A stretch of DNA of 64,000 nucleotides from Demequina litorisediminis. Its GTDB lineage: Bacteria; Actinomycetota; Actinomycetes; Actinomycetales; Demequinaceae. A program made the translations under genes and the position numbers. The notes under the pieces were generated by a model. It had not been told where the DNA came from. It saw only the letters and a program-made list of their open reading frames with translations, and ran no database searches. The DNA is taken from the NCBI RefSeq assembly GCF_030161615.1, contig NZ_BSUN01000001.1, positions 1,860,001-1,924,000 of the forward strand, read 5' to 3'. Shown here piece by piece: positions 50,549 through 62,255 of this stretch; within the stretch, counting starts at the first letter, position 1; every line of letters begins with the position of its first letter.

Positions 50549-53500
50549 ATGTCGCTGATCGCACTCGTGCAGCCCACCCGTCGGGGTGCGGCCATCGTGC
50601 TCGATGCCGACCAGGACGCGGCCGTGACCAGCATCGTGGAGGGGCCGGGCAACGTGGTTGTGGTGGGTCCGCCCGGCTCGGGCAAGACCAGCGTTGTTGC
50701 CGCGGCAGCCGCACGGGCGGTGGCCGCGGGCGTGCGCCCGGACCGACTCCTCGTCCTCGCCCCCACCCGTGCGGCAGCCGCCTCGCTCCGCGACGTCGTC
50801 TCCGCGGCCGTCGACAAGGCCACCGGCGTGCCCGTGGTGCGCACGGCTGCCTCGGTGGCTCACGCGATCCTCGCCGCGCGCGCCGAGAGTGAGGGCGAGC
50901 CCCCTCCCAGCCTCATCACTGGTGCGGACCAGGATGCGATCCTGCGCGACCTCCTCGCCGGTCACGCCCGCGGCGAGGGCTCGCGCCCTGACTGGCGCGA
51001 CGTCGTCCCCGACGAGGCGACGCTGCTGCCTGGCTTTCGCGCGGAACTGCGTGACCTCATCATGCGTGCCACCGAGGCGGGCCTCGACCCCGAGGGGCTG
51101 AGCGATCTCGCTGCACGTACCGGGCGCCGCGAGTGGGCCGCCGCGGCCGAAGTGCTCGGCGAGTACCTCGACAACGTCATGTGGCGCACCCTACTCGAGG
51201 GTCAGGGTCTGCGCTACGACCCGGCGGGGGTGGCGCGGGAGGCCGCAGTGGCGCTCGATACGTGGGAGCCCGCATGGGGGCCGGCGCCCGAGTGGGACCT
51301 GGTCATCGTCGACGACTACCAGGACGCGACCGCAGCGGTGATTGCGCTCGTGGAGGCCATGGCGCACGTCGGAGCCCGCGTGGCGCTCGTCGGGAACGCC
51401 GACGAATCCGTCCAGGGCTACCGAGGCGCCGTTCCCTCGGCCCTCGGCGAGGCGACGAAGGCAGCGGGGAGGCACGCGTTTGATGCCTCGCTGGTTCGGC
51501 TCACCACGAATCACCGCCAGCCCGAGGCCCTTGCGAAGGCCGTCGACGACATCGTGGCGCGGATTGGGACGCAGTCGGTGGGCTCGGCGCGCAGGCCGTC
51601 GAGCGACCTGATGCCCGAGCACGACGGCGCAGACGCCGGAGCCTCCCGCCGAAATTCTCGTGGCCCCTCACCGGTATGCGCAGTCGCGTGCGATCGCCGC
51701 GGCGCTCAGGCGCTCGAGGCACGGGCTCGACTCGGAGCCGGTCCCGTGGCATCGCATGGTGGTCATCGCGCGCTCCAATGGTCAACTGCGGGCGCTCCGC
51801 GAGGACCTCCTGTCTGCGGACGTGCCGTGCGAGTCGCTCGGCGACGGAGTCGCGCTTCACGAACAGGCGGTCATCGAGCCGCTTCTTGGCATGATGCTCG
51901 TCGCGGCTGGCGCGCGTGAATGGGACGAGCACCTCGCGACCGCGGTCTTGGCATCCCGCCTGGTGGGCCTCGACCCCGTGGCGCTACGCCGCCTGCGCCG
52001 CGCACTGGTGCGCGAGGATCGCGAGGCCGGCGGGCTGCGACCGGCGGGCGACCTCCTCGCCGAGGCCATGAGTGACCCCGCGCGTTTCGCGAGTGTTGGC
52101 GGACCTGAAGCCCGGGCGGCACAGCGCGCGGCGGCAGCGGTCGCGGCCGCGCGGGACGCGGTGGCCGAGGGGCAGGCGGCACCCCGGCGCGTGATCTGGA
52201 CGCTGTGGCAGACGCTCGACCTTGCCGACCGGTGGAAGGCCGCCGCGCTCGCGGGCTCGGCGCGCGACGATGCCGACCTCGACGCCGTGATCGCGCTCCT
52301 GCGCGAGGCCCAGAACGTCGAGGAGCGCATGCGAGGCGCCACGGCGCAGAGCCTTCGTGGACCACCTCACCTCGCAGGAATTCGCCGTCGACAGCCTGGG
52401 GGCGAGGGCTCAGGGCACCGATGCCGTCTCCTTCGCCACGCCAGCATCGGCCGCGGGCCGCGAGTGGGACGTGGTGGTGATCGCCGGAGTCGAGGAAGGG
52501 GTGTGGCCCAACCTGCGACTGCGCGACTCCGTGCTGGGGGCCCAGCACCTGTCCGAGATCCTCGCGTACCGGGCGGACCCAGAACCGCTCGACGCCGAGC
52601 GCCGGTCGCAACTGGCCCGTGCCGCACGCCGTACCGTCCTCGACGACGAGGCTCGGGCCTTCGCCGTCGCCGTGTCCCGCGCGCGCCGAAGCGTCGTCGT
52701 CGCCTGCGTCGAGGATGAGGACACGCGCCCGTCGCGCTTCGTCGACTGGTTGTCCACCGCGGTGGGTGTGGAGCCACAGGCGACCGGCACCGTGCCGCGC
52801 GTGTCCGACCTGCGACACGCCGTCGCGACCCTGCGCGCCCATGGTGCGAGCGCGGAGTCCGAGGCTCGCTCCGGGTATGCCGCCGCGCTGGCGCTGCTCG
52901 CTCAGCGGGATGTCTCCGGCGCACACCCGCGGTCGTGGAGTGGCGTCGCCGAGCCGTCGACCGCTGAGGGCTACTTTGCCCCAGATGAGCCCGTGAGGGT
53001 GTCTCCCTCCCGCGTCGAAGCGGTCGAGCGGTGTGCGTTGCGCTGGGCGCTGGAAAGCGCGGGTGGCGTGGGCCAGGACAGCGAGAAGCAGCAACTCGGC
53101 ACGCTGATTCACGAACTCGCGCAGCAGCATCCCGCGGGCACCTACGACGAGTTGATGGAAGCGCTCGACGCCCGCTGGCACGAACTCGCGGGCACCGAGA
53201 CCCTCCCCGACAAGATGCTCCGCGAGAAGGCGGAGGCGATGGTGTGGCGCCTCGCCAGTTACCTGGGATCGAGTCCCGTGGATGCCGTGGAGGCTCGAGG
53301 CACGATTTGAGGTGACCATCGATGATGCGCTGCTCACGGGCAGCGCCGACCGTGTCGAACACCGGGGCGAAGCCTACGCGCATCGTCGACCTCAAGACCG
53401 GCAGTGCGGCCTACGCGGGAGACCCCGCGACGCATGCCCAGCTTGCGATGTACCAGGCGGCCGCCGCCCACGCGGCCTTCACCGGCGTCGATCATGCCGA

Positions 53501-53719
53501 CGGTGCCGCACTCGTGTTCGTCGGGGGCTCCACCAAGGGTCACTCGGTGCGCGAGCAGTACCCATCGACGTGGAGGAGCAGCGCGCCAGGCTCGGCGACG
53601 TGGTGTCCACCATGCGATCATCCGCCTACGTGGCCACCGCCAACGACATGTGCGAGCACTGTCCCGTGCGCCGCGCCTGCCCCGTCCAAGCCGAGGGGCG
53701 CCAGGTGAGCGAATCATGA
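50549..53719 (+). CDS. adnA: AdnA-like helicase-nuclease subunit
   Basis: After repair 1,055 residues: an N-terminal UvrD/Rep-type motor and a C-terminal RecB-like nuclease. Walker A GPPGSGKTS is near residue 40, but motif II reads LVIVDDYQDAT (about 250), with Asp for the usual Glu. The nuclease has RIVDLKTGS near 945. ERCALRWAL (about 828) and CEHCPVRRACP (about 1034) give the four Cys of an iron-sulfur staple, as in AddB. With AdnB it forms the AdnAB dimer that resects double-strand breaks. Extra bases near 51643, 52353, 53292 and 53371 revert to AGCT, and a missing C near 53564 does too (AGTACCC). It overlaps adnB by four bases. Confidence 0.9.
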
Positions 53720-56700
53720 TGACAGAGGACCTGGAGACGGGGCGCGTCGCGGGCCAGGCGCGGTCGGTGGCGGAGCCTGTCCGCGCTCATCGACCCGGAC
53801 ACGACTCCCACCCCCGAGCAGGCACAGATCATCGGCGCGGGGCTTGAGCCAACGCTCATCGTCGCCGGAGCGGGGTCCGGAAAGACCGAAACCCTGTCGA
53901 TGCGCATGGTCTACCTCCTCGACCACGCGCACGACCTCTTTGGTCGCGCGCTCAGCCCCGACGAAATCCTGTGCCTCACGTTCACCCGCAAGGCCGCCGC
54001 CGAGATCGCCGAGCGCGCCGGGGCCCGCATCGCCGCCGTCTTCGGCGAGGACCCCGCTCGCCCTCCCGTCAGCGTGGCGACGTATAACGGCTACGCGGCC
54101 TCGCTGGTCGCCGAACACGGCCTCCGGCTCGGCGTCGACCCCGACGCCGCCACCGTCACGGACGCGGCGCTGTGGCAGATCGCAGACGACATCGTCACTC
54201 ACTGGGAGAGCCCCGTCGCCTCGGGGGCGGCAGTGAGTACGCTCACGGGCGCCGTGAGTCGGTTCGCCGCGCAGACCCGCGAGCATCTCACTGACCCGGC
54301 CGCCGTGCGTGACTGGGCCGAGCGAACCCTGACGAGTCTTCAAGGCCTCCCCGGGGCTAGAGGCGGCACCGCGCTGGTGAACGCGAACGGCAACCCCACC
54401 GAAGAGGCGAAGCAGGCTCAAGCAACTCGCGACGCTCATCGACCTTGCGCCCATGGCGCAAGAATTCCTGCGCCGCAAGCGCGACGGGTCCTTGCTGGAC
54501 TTCTCCGACCAGGTGGCATACGGCGTCGCCCTCGCCGACCTCGCACCCGTCCAGGCCATCGAACGCAGCCGGTTCCGTGTGGTGCTGCTCGACGAGTTTC
54601 AGGACACCTCGCCCGCGCAACTGCGGCTGTTTGCACGCATGTTCGGCCCGGGCCACCCCGTCATGGCGGTCGGTGACCCGAACCAGGCCATCTACGGCTT
54701 CAGGGGTGCCTCGGCGAGTGCGCTGTCCTCTTTTGTCGCCGAGTTCGGTGGGGACGATGCGGTGGTGAGCCGCACGTTGTCCGTCTCGTGGCGTAACGAG
54801 GCCTCGATCCTCGCCGCCGCGAACTCCGTCGCGAAGGCGCTTCCTCTTCATCCCTCGGTGCGTGTGGAGCCCCTGCGGTCCACCGGTCAGTACCTGGGCC
54901 GTGACGAACCGCGTCGTGCCGCTCCCGGCGTCGCCGCACACATGGCGATGGACCTCGCGGCGGAGGCCGATGCCATCGCAGCCTTCATCGTCGCTCGCCG
55001 CAGCGAGGCTCGCTCGGCGCGGAAACATCCCCTCTGCGGCGGTCCTGTGCCGACGGCGCGTGCAGTTCGGCCCGCTCGTCGAGGCGTTCACCCGCGCCGG
55101 CATCGACTTCGAGGTCGTGGGTCTCGGGGGCCTGGTGGATACCCCCGAGGTGGCGGAGGCTCATCGCCTTGCTCCAGGTCGCTCACGACCCCTCACGCGG
55201 CGACTCCCTCATGCGACTCCTGGCCGGCGAGCGGCTCGCGCTCGGACCCGCAGACCTCATGGCACTCAAGGACTGGAGCGATCGCGACCGCGACCGCAGG
55301 GATCCGCGCGAACACGCCCCCACGATCGTGGACGGGATCGACACGCTGCCCGCACCGGGCTGGGAGTCTCATGCGGGCCGAGTGTTGTCCGCGGCCGCGC
55401 ACGCGCGGCTCGGTGATCTTCGTGCCGTCATCAGGGCAATTCGCGAGCACACCTACCTGTCGCTGACGGAACTCATCGTGTTCGCCGAACGAGCCTGGGG
55501 GCTCGACATCGAGGCGGAGGTAGCGCGGCCGGATGGCCGGGCCGCCAGGAACGTGGACGCCTTCCTGGACGCCGCACGCTCCTTCGCGGCTGGTGCGGAG
55601 CGCGCCACCCTCGGAGCGTTCCTGACGTGGCTCGAGGCCGCCCGCCGCGAGGAACGGGGGCTCAGCGCGCCGGTCAAGGAACCCGAACCCGGCGCGGTGC
55701 AGATCCTCACCGCCCACAGCGCCAAGGGCCTCGAATGGGACATCGTCGCCATTCCCGGCATGACCCACGGCACGGGGAGCGGCGCCAAGAGCCAGTTCCC
55801 CTCGGGGTCTGTGCCCAAGGTCTCTCACATCGACGGCGAGCGCCGCATCCTTGTCAACGACAGCGCATGGCTGTCGGAGGCGGGCGCGCTCCCGTATCCG
55901 CTGCGCCTCGACCGCGACGACCTCCCCGCATGGGACCTCGGCGACGTCGCCGACAGGGACACTCTCAAGGAAGCCATCGCGGCCTTCAAGGCGGAGGCGG
56001 GCGAACACAGCATCGACGAGGAACGCCGACTGTTCTACGTCGCCGTGACCAGGGCGCGCTCCCACGTCCTTCTCACCGGCTCGTGGTGGACCACGTCCGT
56101 CTCGCCCTCCGCCCCGTCTTTGTTCCTGCGGGACCTCCTGGACGCAGGCATCGTCAACGACGCCGGCTGGGCGCCGCCCCCCGCAGCCGACGACAATCGA
56201 CCCGTCGCGCCTCCCGCCACCGGAGTTTGGCCTCGCCCCGCGACCCCGGAGCAGAGCCGTCGCCGAGCCTTCGCCGCGGACGTGGTGGCGGCGATGCCCG
56301 CCGTTGCGGCCGAGCCGCCACCGTGGTCCACGCTGCCGTGGGGCCGAGACATCGAAGCCATGCTCGCAGAGAGGGCGTCCCGCTCGGACGGCCGCGGCAC
56401 GGTCGCACTTCCCGGGCACCTGACCACCTCGCAGTTGGTGTGGATGCACCGCGACCGCGCGGGCTTCGCCGACCACCTCCGCAGGCCGCTACCCCAGGAG
56501 CCCACCCTCGCCTCGGCCCGAGGCACCGCACTGCACGGCTGGATCGAGTCTCACTTCGGGCACCCCACGCTGCTCGGCGCGGAAGACCTGCTCCCCGAGG
56601 ACGCCGTCGAGGACGGCGAGGTCGCGGCGCTGCGCGCCACCTTCGAAGCCTCGCCGTGGGCGCGCAGGACGCCGTCTGACATCGAGGTGCGCGTCGAGCC

Positions 56701-57005
56701 GCCCGTCGACGGCATCACCCTTCGCTCGCGCATCGACGCGGTCTTCCCCGCAGGCCACGGGCTCGAACGCGTCACGGTGGTCGACTGGAAGTCCGGCAGG
56801 CCCCCGCGCGACGAAGCAGAACGCGCCGCGCGCGAGGTGCAGGCTCGCCGTCTATCGCCTCGCCTGGGCGGAGTGGAAGGGACTGGCGTTGGAGGACGTC
56901 GACGCGGCCTTCTACTACGTGGCTGCGGATGAGACCGTCTGGCCGGAGCGACTGCTGGGACGCGCGGAGATCGTCTCGCTACTACGCGGCGACACGACCG
57001 CGTAG
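53716..57005 (+). CDS. adnB: AdnB-like helicase-nuclease subunit
   Basis: After repair 1,094 residues. The motor is intact: AGAGSGKTETLSMR (about 50-63), LTFTRKAAAEI, LLDEFQDTSPAQLRLF (about 291), GDPNQAIYGFRGA, TAHSAKGLEWD and FYVAVTRARSHV. The C-terminal nuclease has ARGTALHGWIE and the catalytic VVDWKSG near 1020. In mycobacteria AdnB is the driving motor of AdnAB. Extra bases near 53775, 54418, 55006, 55158 and 56843 all revert to AGCT. ATG 53716 overlaps the adnA stop (ATGA); a second ATG follows at 53719. Confidence 0.92.
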
Positions 57006-57013
57006 CAGCCGCG

Positions 57014-57971
57014 TCAGCGCCGCTGGCGACTGCGGTAGCCGTCGCCCTGGTCGTCGAACAACATGGTCTCGAGGTCGGCAAGCATGCCCTCGCCATCAGA
57101 GACCACATCGGCGTTGTCGGTCCGGACGCCGTACATCAACCAGCGCAGCAGGGCCATCTCCGACGAGAGGCGGGCGCGGTCGATGAGGTGCGGGTCGCGC
57201 ATCTCGCGGCGGCGCATGCGGTAGGCCTCGAGGATGGATTCCAGGATGTCGTCCGGTGCGGCGGCGACGAGCCACGCGAGGTCATCGGCCGGATCCGCCA
57301 CCCGTGCGTCCATCCAGTCGACCACTCCGCGCACGCTGTCACCGGCCACCATGACCTGGTGCTCGCCGAGGTCGCCGTGCACCACGGTGGGCTCGAAGCG
57401 CCACCACGCGACGTTCTCGAGTTGCTGCTCCCAGCGGTCCGCGAGGCGAGGGGGCACCTTGCCGGTCTGCATGCCGCTGTCCAGGCTCCGAGAGGCGCCG
57501 CTGGCGATACTCCTCGGCGTCGTAGGCGGGAAGGCCCTCGTCTTCGACGAGCGACGGGGGCAGGCTCATGGATCTCGCCCAGCGCGCGGCCGAGCGCCGC
57601 GGTCAGGCCGGGGCCGGGCTCAAGGCGAGACAGCACCAGGGGGCGCCGGGAACCTCGCTGTAGACGATCGCCCTGCCGTCGCCTGCGGGCTCCATCTGTG
57701 CCGCGCCGCGGGGGCGCGGGACGTCAAAGGAGAGGAGGCCGGTGTCATGCGCGCGGCCCAGAGCCTTCAGGAGTGACCGCTCGGCCTCGAGGGCAGCGCC
57801 GGCGGCGGCGCGGCGCGGTGCGCGAACGATCCACCGGGTGCCGGTCGAGTCCTTGACCACCACGACGTCGAAGTCGGCGTCCGAGTGGGGGCTGCGCAGC
57901 ACGTCGTAGACATCGAGGCCGGGAACGGCTGCCGATGCGAGCGCTGCCAGCGCGAGAGGAGAACGAGGCAC
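57014..57971 (-). CDS. Phosphotransferase (aminoglycoside/macrolide kinase-like fold)
   Basis: After repair 318 residues of the APH family. N-lobe: DFDVVVVKDSTGTRWIVRAP with the ATP-binding Lys region. Catalytic loop VVHGDLGEHQV and the metal Asp in GVVDWMDARVADPADDLAW. The Asn of the usual HGDLxxxN is Gln, as in some macrolide kinases. The natural substrate is unknown; such genes lie beside adnB and nudC in several actinobacteria, so a resistance role should not be assumed. Extra bases near 57488 and 57568 revert to AGCT and a C is missing from a C run near 57640. GTG 57971 is the start. Confidence 0.82.
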
Positions 57972-58055
57972 GCCCTCACGCTAGAGCAACCAGGCCCCAC
58001 GCCGCCACGCTCCACGCCGTCATCGGGCGTTCACCGGTGCCGTAGCGTGGGGCGA

Positions 58056-58961
58056 GTGAGTGCGCCCGTGTTTCTTGATGCCCCGTTGCTTGTCGACCGT
58101 GCGGCCGAGTGCCGTGATTCCGTCGACCTCGCCGCGGCCCACGCGGTGGTGGTCGTCGACGGCGCGGTGCTGGTGCGCGACGGCCAGGTGGTGAGGCTCG
58201 CGCCAGGCTCCCACCCGCAGGCGGCGCTCGTGGCGTTCCTCGGGCAGGCACAGGGTCAGGACCTCGCCCTCGTCGTGCCCGAGGACGGTGCACAGGGAGT
58301 CGCGGACGTCCTCGCGGCCGGCGCCGAACTCGTCGCCCTTCGACCGCTGCTTGCCACCCTCGACGCGCGTCACGATGGCGCACTCGACCGCGAACTTGCC
58401 ACCACCGCCGTGGCGCTAGCGCGCTGGCACGGCAACCACCCTCGCTGCGCCCACTGCGGCGAGCCGACGGTGCCGACCAGCGGAGGGTGGGTGCGACGGT
58501 GCGAGGCGGAGGAGCGCGACCACTATCCGCGCACCGATCCCGCGATCATCGTGGCCGTCACAGATGCCGACGACCGCCTCCTCGTGGCGCACGCGTCGAC
58601 CTTCTCCGCGGGCCGCTACTCGCACCTCGCGGGCTACGTCGAGCCGGGCGAGAGCTTTGAGCAAGCCGTCCACCGAGAGGTGGCGGAGGAGGTGGGTCTT
58701 GCGGTCGCGGACATCGAGTACGTCGGGTCCCAGCCGTGGCCCTTTCCGGCCTCAGTGATGGTGGGGTTCCGTGCCACGGCGGTGTCGCTGGCGCTGAGCC
58801 CCGATGGCGTGGAGATCACCGACGCGCTGTGGGTGACGCGCGCGGAGTTGGACGCGGCGACCGAGGCCGGGCGCATGGTGCTGCCGCCAGCAGGGTCGAT
58901 CGCGCGCAGTCTGCTAGAGCAGTGGCGCCAGGGCGCAGCGGCCGATGTCGGCGCCGCCTGA
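58056..58961 (+). CDS. nudC: NADH pyrophosphatase / NAD-cap decapping enzyme
   Basis: 301 residues, no frame break. NudC cleaves NADH and removes NAD caps from RNA. The Nudix box is GYVEPGES through REVAEEVGL, followed by the NudC signature [12 protein letters not shown]. The zinc ribbon has CAHCGE and [13 protein letters not shown]; the fourth cysteine expected in the last part is Glu, as far as I can see. GTG 58056 begins [15 protein letters not shown], the family-like start. It lies between the phosphotransferase and uvrD2 as in other actinobacteria. Confidence 0.9.
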   Translation: MSAPVFLDAPLLVDRAAECRDSVDLAAAHAVVVVDGAVLVRDGQVVRLAPGSHPQAALVAFLGQAQGQDLALVVPEDGAQGVADVLAAGAELVALRPLLATLDARHDGALDRELATTAVALARWHGNHPRCAHCGEPTVPTSGGWVRRCEAEERDHYPRTDPAIIVAVTDADDRLLVAHASTFSAGRYSHLAGYVEPGESFEQAVHREVAEEVGLAVADIEYVGSQPWPFPASVMVGFRATAVSLALSPDGVEITDALWVTRAELDAATEAGRMVLPPAGSIARSLLEQWRQGAAADVGAA

Positions 58962-58965
58962 CACG

Positions 58966-60954
58966 ATGTCCGCGATGTCAGCAGATCAGATCCTCGAAGC
59001 CCTCGACCCCGAGCAGCGCCAGGTCGCCACGGCGCTGCACGGGCCCGTCTGCGTGCTCGCAGGTGCGGGTACGGGCAAGACCAGGGCCATCACTCACCGC
59101 ATCGCGTACGGCGTGCGGGTCAATGCCTACAACCCTCAGTCGGTGCTCGCCGTAACGTTCACGGCGCGAGCCGCGGGCGAGATGCGTCAGCGTCTACGCG
59201 CACTGGGCGCCCCCGGTGTGCAGGCCCGTACGTTCCACGCCGCGGCGCTGCGCCACCAGGTACTTCTGGCCCCAGGTCGTCGGCGGTCAGATCCCGGGAC
59301 TGGTGGAGCACAAGGCGCCCCTCGTGGGCAGGGCCGCGCGCGTGGCGGGGCTACAGCCCGACCGCCTGACGGTGCGCGATCTCGCGAGCGAGATCGAGTG
59401 GGCCAAGGTGTCGCTCGTCTCGCCCGATGACTACGTCAGGGTCGCGGCCGATGCCGGACGGCCGGCGCCCGCAGGTGTCGAGCGCCGCCAGGTCGTTGAC
59501 GTCATGCGCGCGTACGAGGAGGCAAAGACGGAGTCGGTGGTCCTCGACTTCGAGGACATCCTGTTGCTGCTGGCGGACATCATCGGCCGCCATGGCGAGG
59601 TCGGTGAGCAGATTCGCCGCCAGTACCGGCACTTCGTCGTCGACGAGTACCAGGACGTCTCCCCGCTGCAGCAGTTCCTGCTGGAGCAGTGGATGGGGGA
59701 CCGCAACGAACTGTGCGTGGTGGGCGACCCGGCGCAGACCATCTATTCCTTCGCGGGCGCCAGCCCTCAGCACCTGCTCGGCTTCACCCGCACCCATCCG
59801 AACGCGACCGTGGTGCGCCTGGTGCGTGACTACCGCTCGACGCCTCAGGTGGTCAACCTAGCCAACGGCCTCATGGCCCAGCGTGGCGCGGCGGGCATGG
59901 GTGTCGAGCTCGTGTCACAGCGCCCGTCGGGCCCAGATCCGGCGTATCTCACCTATGAGGACGACGCGGCGGAGGCCGCGGGGGTGGCGGAGCGCATCTC
60001 GCGGCTTGTCGCCGCGGGGACGTCGGCGTCCGAGATTGCCGTCCTGTACCGGATGAACACTCAATCGGAGGCAATCGAGGAGGCGCTGAGTTCGCGCGGC
60101 ATCGGGTACCTGGTGCGGGGCGGCCAGCGCTTCTTCGACCGCGAAGAGGTACGCAAGGCCATGGTGCTGCTGCGCGGGGCCGCAGTCGCGCCGTCCGACG
60201 AGCCGCTCGGGTCGCAGGTGCGCTCGGCGCTCGCGGACGCGGGCTGGACCGAGGAGCCTCCCGCCGCGCGAGGCGCGGTCCGCGAACGCTGGGATTCTCT
60301 CCAATCGCTTGTCCAGGCTCGCCGACGACGTCGACGAAGATGCCGGGGGAGGTGCCACCATGCGCGAGTTCGTCGAGCACATGGTGGAGAGGGCCCAGGC
60401 ACAGCACGCGCCCGCCGTCGACGGCGTGACGCTGACCACCATGCACGCGGCCAAGGGCCTCGAGTGGGATGCGGTCTTCATCATCGGCTGCTCGGAGGGC
60501 CTCCTGCCGGTCAAGATGGCGGAGACGCCCGAAGCCGTAGAGGAGGAACGCCGCCTGCTCTACGTGGGGATCACCCGTGCGCGCGAGCACCTCCACCTCG
60601 CCTCGCTCGCGCGCGCAAGGAGGGCGGTCGTGCCACTCGCAAGCGCACGCGCTTCCTGGACCGATGGTGGCCCGATGCGACCCGGCCGCGTCCGCGCCGT
60701 GCCACCACGACCGACTCGCTGCGGGATCTCGATGCCGACCAGTTGCGCCTCTACGAGGCGCTCAAGGCCTGGCGCCTGGCGATTGCTCAGCGCGACGCCA
60801 AGCCTGCCTTCACGGTCTTCGTCGATTCGACACTCGTCGAGATCGCTCAGCGCCGGCCGGGCACGAGGGGGAGCTCGCGCAGGTGCGCGGAGTGGGCGCC
60901 TCCAAACTCGAGGCGTACGGCCAGCAAGTGCTGGACGTGGTCGCCGAGACCTGA
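58966..60954 (+). CDS. uvrD2: UvrD2-type SF1 helicase with HRDC domain
   Basis: After repair 663 residues. [18 protein letters not shown] (about 32-49), [30 protein letters not shown] (about 223), [27 protein letters not shown] and [13 protein letters not shown] form a complete motor. The C-terminus is an HRDC domain ([35 protein letters not shown]). The tetracysteine zinc module found before HRDC in mycobacterial UvrD2 is absent: that stretch is an Arg/Pro/Thr linker. Repairs: two bases missing near 59257 (CAGGTAC for CAGCTGTAC), one extra near 60319, one missing in a GC repeat near 60625, one missing G near 60866. ATG 58966 is chosen; ATG 58975 is possible. Confidence 0.88.
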
Positions 60955-60979
60955 GCGACACCCGAGCGTGCCCGCACCG

Positions 60980-61831
60980 TCATGGCCAGCGGGCTCGCTC
61001 GGCCGCCTCGACATCGCCGACAGGACCCGCGGCGCCGCATCCGCAGGCGGGGTGCGCGGTCACATCGGCCCTGGTGATTTCGCCGACGAGAGGCACCCGC
61101 CACGCCATGCCAGCGGGCACCCCGGAGGTGACGCACGCGTGTGCGGCGAGCATCGCCGCGACGGCGAGGGGAGCATCGGCCATCAGCGGAGCCCGCGTCG
61201 AGCACTGGGCGGCGAGCCAGGCGTGATCGGGATCGGCATCGACCTTGGCGAGGTCGGCGCAGGTGCCACAGGCGCCCTCACCCGGCACCACCAGGGGGCC
61301 GACGGTGAGCCCCGCATCGTCGGTGGTGACCACCAGATGCGTGCGGTCGCACGCCATGAGCCGGTGGGCGACCGGCGGAGTGACGCCGACCCCGATGAGC
61401 ACGTCGAGGTCCGTCGCGGCGTGGGAGCCGAGCGCGACGGCGCGTGGCGCGATGCGCTGCAACTGCCCGAGCGCGCGCGTCAGCGAGGCTCCGGCTCTCT
61501 CGCCGGGCTCATCGCAGGCGAATCCCGCGCTGCCGCCCAGGCGAATGATCGCCGCCACGATGGCGGCGCCGAGCGGACCCGGATCGTGCACCCTCACCCT
61601 GACGGCGGGCGGCGCCGCGTCTGCGACAAGCGCACCGTGCTCCGCGAGGCGCTGCCAGATGAGCGCGTGCCTGCTGACGTCAGCGGGGGATGGGGGCACA
61701 CCCGATTCGAGGGACTGGACAAACGCGACCTGCTGAGGGTCGAGGTCACGAAGCACCAGTGGCGAAGCCAGCCCGATCTGCAGGCTGCCGTCGGATCGCA
61801 CCAGCACCGGTACCGAGGGTCGAAGTCGCAT
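60980..61831 (-). CDS. ThiF/cyclodehydratase-like protein of unknown function
   Basis: 283 residues, no frame break. The central part ([20 protein letters not shown], then [17 protein letters not shown] and [11 protein letters not shown]) resembles the ThiF-like/TOMM cyclodehydratase superfamily that occurs at this locus in actinobacteria. No complete E1 nucleotide motif is evident, and no peptide precursor or partner enzyme is nearby, so a natural-product role is not supported. The CGTC and CGC pairs could bind a metal. It is convergent with uvrD2. Confidence 0.6.
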   Translation of the reverse strand: MRLRPSVPVLVRSDGSLQIGLASPLVLRDLDPQQVAFVQSLESGVPPSPADVSRHALIWQRLAEHGALVADAAPPAVRVRVHDPGPLGAAIVAAIIRLGGSAGFACDEPGERAGASLTRALGQLQRIAPRAVALGSHAATDLDVLIGVGVTPPVAHRLMACDRTHLVVTTDDAGLTVGPLVVPGEGACGTCADLAKVDADPDHAWLAAQCSTRAPLMADAPLAVAAMLAAHACVTSGVPAGMAWRVPLVGEITRADVTAHPACGCGAAGPVGDVEAAERARWP

Positions 61832-61903
61832 GGACCGAGACTTGCATCCTGGGCCGCGCGCAGCGCGTTATCCACAGCCCGTGATCGACGCGCGGAAACG
61901 ACG

Positions 61904-61937
61904 ACGGCGGGCCGCCCCTGAAGGGGCGACCCGCCGT
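61904..61937 (-). terminator. Hairpin terminator after the DUF5679 gene
   Basis: ACGGCGGG (61904-61911) pairs with CCCGCCGT (61930-61937), with an inner CGCCCC/GGGGCG stem. It lies downstream of the miniprotein gene on the minus strand. Confidence 0.8.
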
Positions 61938-61961
61938 GACGCGTAGTTCGCGGTAAGGCGA

Positions 61962-62121
61962 TTACGCCTTGCCGAGAATGCGGTTCAGGCTTGGTGCCGC
62001 ACTCGGGGCAGACAGCCTTCGCCATACGGCGGCCGTTCTCCGAGACAACAACGTCACCCTCGGTGGTGCGCTTGTCCTTGCACTTCACGCAGTAGAACTC
62101 GCCCTGGTACTTGTCGGCCAT
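61962..62121 (-). CDS. DUF5679 zinc-ribbon miniprotein
   Basis: After repair 52 residues: MADKYQGEFYCVKCKDKR, a short loop, then AVCPECGTKLNRILGKA. The two CxxC pairs predict a zinc ribbon. One extra base near 61989 (AAGCCTGAAC) reverts to AGCT and gives the conserved C-terminus. Function is unknown; the gene is common near uvrD2 in actinobacteria. Confidence 0.88.
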
Positions 62122-62255
62122 GTGCCTTCTCCTTCTCTTCGTCGCATGACGCGTGAACGCCCTGCAGTCTGGTGGCCCAGCGGGCCGATCAGGACCCAGC
62201 GTAGACGGGGACGGTGCATTTGCAGCACAAGCGCCCCGCCCCGTGTCGCGCTGAA

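Noticed and set aside
57014-57971. Aminoglycoside resistance gene
   Set aside because: Only the kinase fold is supported. The gene sits in a conserved repair block with no mobile element nearby, so a resistance call is not justified.
60980-61831. RiPP/TOMM biosynthesis locus around the ThiF-like gene
   Set aside because: No precursor peptide, partner dehydrogenase or YcaO-like gene is present; neighbours are the usual housekeeping block.
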